This document shows positions 7,968-9,998 of a stretch of DNA of 9,998 nucleotides, in pieces. Each line of letters opens with the position of its first letter. Positions within the stretch are counted from its first letter, which is position 1. The notes beneath the pieces were generated by a model that saw nothing but the letters and a program-made list of their open reading frames with translations, had not been told where the DNA came from and did no database searches. The DNA is taken from the NCBI GenBank assembly GCA_934644855.1, contig CAKUDJ010000016.1, positions 1 to 9,998 on the forward strand, given 5' to 3'. The position numbers were made by a program, and so were the translations under genes. This DNA is from an uncultured Elusimicrobiales bacterium (GTDB lineage Bacteria > Elusimicrobiota > Elusimicrobia > Elusimicrobiales > Elusimicrobiaceae).

Positions 7968-9152
7968 TTAGCCTTGGCTGATACCGTATTCTTCCATTTG
8001 TTTTTTTATTTTAGAGTTATCATAAGCGGACATACTTAAAAATTCTTTAATTTTAAGCAGGCTCTTTTCAATATCCACAAGATTTTCCACCCCTATACCA
8101 AAACGGATGAACCCCTCGGTACTGGTCCCGTAAGCCAACCCGGGGACAGTAGCAATATTGTGGTTTAATAATAAATCGTACACCAGTTCATCCGTCGTGC
8201 CTTTGAAAGCGGATACATCCAGTAAAAAATAAAAGGTCCCGCAGCCCTCCAACGGTTTTATGCCGATTTTATTTAATATATTTTGCACCTGTTTGCGTTT
8301 TTCGGCCATGGCTCTTGCCTGGGGTAAAGTATATGCCAAAATTTTTTCAAAATGTTCGGCCATATAATTTTGCAACAGCGTTGTGGTGCAAGTAATTAAA
8401 TGTTGGTTTAACTTTAAGAGTTGTTTAATAACGCTTGGATGGGCAATGGCATAGCCTACCCGCCAGCCGGACATACCCATATTTTTAGATAGGGAATTAA
8501 CCACCAAACAATGCTCTTTGGACTCATCTATTTTAGCAAACGAAATAAAAGCATCTTCAGGACATAAAAAATCACTATATGCTTCGTATTTTTCCGCTAA
8601 ATACAATAAAAAGTCCAGTTCTTCTTTGGAATACAATTTGCCGGAAGGATTGTTAGGATTGTTAATAATGATAACTTTGGTTTTATCGGTAATATATTGC
8701 TCCCATTCCCGGACCTTTTTTTGGTATGGAATAGCCACGTGTGCCCCACCGGCCAATTTTATTTGTTCTTTATAGGAAAGCCACGCCGGTTCATGAACTA
8801 AAACTTCGTCCCCGGTGTTCAAAACGGCACATAACAACATAAAAATAATAGGCTTAGAACCGGCCGATACTAAAATATCCGTAGCGGGATTTGTTTTAAC
8901 ACCATAATATTTGCCATAATAAGCGGCTATTTTTTCCCGTAAAGCCAACAAACCCATGGAACTGGAATAATGGTAGCCGCGGGCAAATTCGTCATCTGTT
9001 ATATCAAAACGCGGAATATCAAAAAAAGCCTCTCCCAAAGAATAGGTATAAACCCTTTCTCCCCGGGCTTTTTTATCATATACAATTTGATTGACAAAAA
9101 TAGATAAAGCTTCCGGAATATCTAAAACTAATTTATTTAATGACGGAATCAT
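7968..9152 (-). CDS. Class I PLP aminotransferase with an apparent core deletion
   Basis: A 394-residue fold-type I aminotransferase, subgroup I-like. Recognised parts are SLGEAFFD (38-45), SAGSK (96-100, cofactor phosphate region), NNPNNPSG (164-171, Asn168 near PLP O3'), NSLSKNMGMSGWRVGY (219-234, Lys223 being the Schiff-base lysine) and FIRFGIG (348-354, Arg350 for the substrate carboxylate). The region that normally reads like hydrophobic strand-SDE(V/I)Y is shortened: KY189 runs straight into EAYSDF. Compared with my recollection of Thermus aspartate aminotransferase, exactly seven residues are missing, including the Asp that binds the PLP ring nitrogen. The frame itself is intact. ATG 9150-9152 overlaps the amidohydrolase stop (ATGA), with GGAGG ten bases upstream. 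Substrate unknown; an amino-sugar or amino-acid role in surface polymer synthesis is only suggested by the neighbours. The gene is AT-rich relative to rfbB. Confidence 0.85.
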   Translation of the reverse strand: MIPSLNKLVLDIPEALSIFVNQIVYDKKARGERVYTYSLGEAFFDIPRFDITDDEFARGYHYSSSMGLLALREKIAAYYGKYYGVKTNPATDILVSAGSKPIIFMLLCAVLNTGDEVLVHEPAWLSYKEQIKLAGGAHVAIPYQKKVREWEQYITDKTKVIIINNPNNPSGKLYSKEELDFLLYLAEKYEAYSDFLCPEDAFISFAKIDESKEHCLVVNSLSKNMGMSGWRVGYAIAHPSVIKQLLKLNQHLITCTTTLLQNYMAEHFEKILAYTLPQARAMAEKRKQVQNILNKIGIKPLEGCGTFYFLLDVSAFKGTTDELVYDLLLNHNIATVPGLAYGTSTEGFIRFGIGVENLVDIEKSLLKIKEFLSMSAYDNSKIKKQMEEYGISQG

Positions 9153-9808
9153 TTAATTTTATCCTCCAACTGCAAAAAGTTATCATCTAACATGGGTATA
9201 TAATTTTTATAAAAATCAAAAACCTCTTGTTGGTCAAAAAAGGGAAAATCCGAGGACATTAAAATTTTATTCTTAAACGGCCCATGCAAAGAATACATAA
9301 TAGCTTCGTTAATGTATGGCAACCCGGTTTTGGGGTCCCCGCAGCGGCCCAAAACCGTATGTGTCAGGGCAAAGTCCAACCAAACATTTTTTTGGAAATG
9401 ACATATTTTTATAAAGTCATTAATTAAATAACCGCCTGCGTGGGCAAAAACCATAGGGAGCTGCGGATGCGCCCTGGCCACGGACCAATAATCGTATGCC
9501 GTCCAATACGGTTCGTTCAACGTATCAATAATTACGCATTTAGGTTTATTGAGGGCAATAGAATCAATAATTTCTTGGGGGGCATACCTTTCCCGGCGCG
9601 GGTGGTATTTTAGATAAAGAGCAGGCAGTTTTTGGGATATTTCACTTTTTGAAACATAATAAAATCCCCAGTAATGTTCTGCCGGAGAATGCAATGCGGC
9701 CACTTGGGCATTGGATAATGTATTTTCAAAAAAAGGGTTGCCTTCCAACGCAATCAGGAAGCCCCCCCTTTCCTTATTTTTACAATGAAGATGCGCATCA
9801 AACGGCAT
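9149..9808 (-). CDS. Small amidohydrolase-2 family metal-dependent hydrolase
   Basis: A 219-residue protein resembling amidohydrolase family 2 TIM-barrel enzymes (PF04909), which hydrolyse or decarboxylate small molecules at a divalent metal. The N-terminal metal motif DAHLHC gives His6 and His8. LKYHPR (66-71), FAHAGG (121-126, His123) and SSDFPFF (185-191, Asp187) supply the other expected metal and catalytic residues. At 219 residues it is shorter than the usual 250-330, but the key residues all remain, so it looks active. ATG 9806-9808 has AGGGAG at 9815-9820, six bases upstream; a TTG further up is not needed. It overlaps the preceding gene by 11 bases and the aminotransferase by 4, suggesting coupled translation and a shared pathway. 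The substrate cannot be told from the sequence. Confidence 0.8.
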   Translation of the reverse strand: MPFDAHLHCKNKERGGFLIALEGNPFFENTLSNAQVAALHSPAEHYWGFYYVSKSEISQKLPALYLKYHPRRERYAPQEIIDSIALNKPKCVIIDTLNEPYWTAYDYWSVARAHPQLPMVFAHAGGYLINDFIKICHFQKNVWLDFALTHTVLGRCGDPKTGLPYINEAIMYSLHGPFKNKILMSSDFPFFDQQEVFDFYKNYIPMLDDNFLQLEDKIK

Positions 9809-9998
9809 GGGACTCTCCCTCAAGCATAAAGTGCAACATTTCTTGCTCTTTTTGGGCTATATAAGCTTCGGTCATAATATTTTGGGGCCCTTGCAAAATT
9901 TCAAAACCCACGCGGGCGTTATCATTATCAATTTTATTAAAATGCCGGTTTAGGGTAAGGTTCGTCCGGTCAAAATATCTGCTGATAATTTTGGGAGA
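9798..9998 (-). CDS. Unrecognised protein, C-terminal 66 residues only
   Basis: A reading frame enters at the right window edge and runs without a stop through 66 codons to TGA 9798-9800. The fragment begins SPKIISRYFDRTNLT and ends in an acidic, Glu/Met-rich stretch (EQEMLHFMLEGESHAV). It shows no membrane segment and no motif I recognise. It is supported as a real gene because the following amidohydrolase ATG and its AGGGAG site lie inside its last codons, the normal overlap pattern of this operon. The start and most of the protein are outside the window, so no function is proposed. Confidence 0.65.
   Translation of the reverse strand, partial: SPKIISRYFDRTNLTLNRHFNKIDNDNARVGFEILQGPQNIMTEAYIAQKEQEMLHFMLEGESHAV

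Noticed and set aside
8518..8775. Plus-strand 85-residue frame opposite the aminotransferase
   Set aside because: It is antisense to a gene with clear conserved motifs and has no recognisable domain or ribosome site.

Overview
The window carries bacterial surface-polysaccharide sugar genes, all on the minus strand, next to the 5' part of a glycolytic gapA gene. Everything reads right to left. Genes are tightly packed, with ATGA overlaps and clear Shine-Dalgarno sequences (GGAGG, AGGGAG, GGGAG), and there is a sigma70-like promoter before rfbF. A complete CDP-glucose to CDP-3,6-dideoxyhexose block suggests a Gram-negative (O-antigen-bearing) bacterium. The strong Shine-Dalgarno use argues against Bacteroidota, although the GAPDH looks Bacteroidales-like from memory. 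A gut-type lineage such as Elusimicrobiota is possible, but this is a guess and the sequence does not settle it.

Right part (about 7968-9998): the 3' end of an unrecognised gene, a small amidohydrolase-2 family protein and a class I PLP aminotransferase, joined by overlaps of 11 and 4 bases. This part is visibly more AT-rich than the rest. The aminotransferase appears to lack a 7-residue core segment that normally holds the Asp contacting the PLP ring nitrogen.

Middle (about 6816-7960): rfbB (dTDP-glucose 4,6-dehydratase) as its own transcription unit. It has a -10-like TATAAT, a strong GC-rich hairpin in the leader, and a well-formed intrinsic terminator downstream.

Left-centre (949-6796): a promoter followed by an operon of five genes with little or no spacing. 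These are rfbF (glucose-1-phosphate cytidylyltransferase), rfbG (CDP-glucose 4,6-dehydratase), rfbH (the PLP/[2Fe-2S] 3-dehydrase E1, with its exact cysteine spacing and active-site His), an SDR reductase/epimerase likely to finish the sugar, and a large membrane protein that fuses a GtrA-like domain to a multi-pass, GT87-like glycosyltransferase. Together these would turn glucose-1-phosphate into a CDP-linked 3,6-dideoxy sugar and probably move or attach a sugar at the membrane. The E3 reductase partner of RfbH (ddhD/rfbI) is not in the window.

Left end (1-831): the first 277 codons of gapA, cut by the window edge, with a 117-base upstream gap that holds an inverted repeat and a weak promoter. 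No tRNA, rRNA, CRISPR array, insertion sequence or phage gene was seen. No stretch without a gene exceeds about 130 bases.
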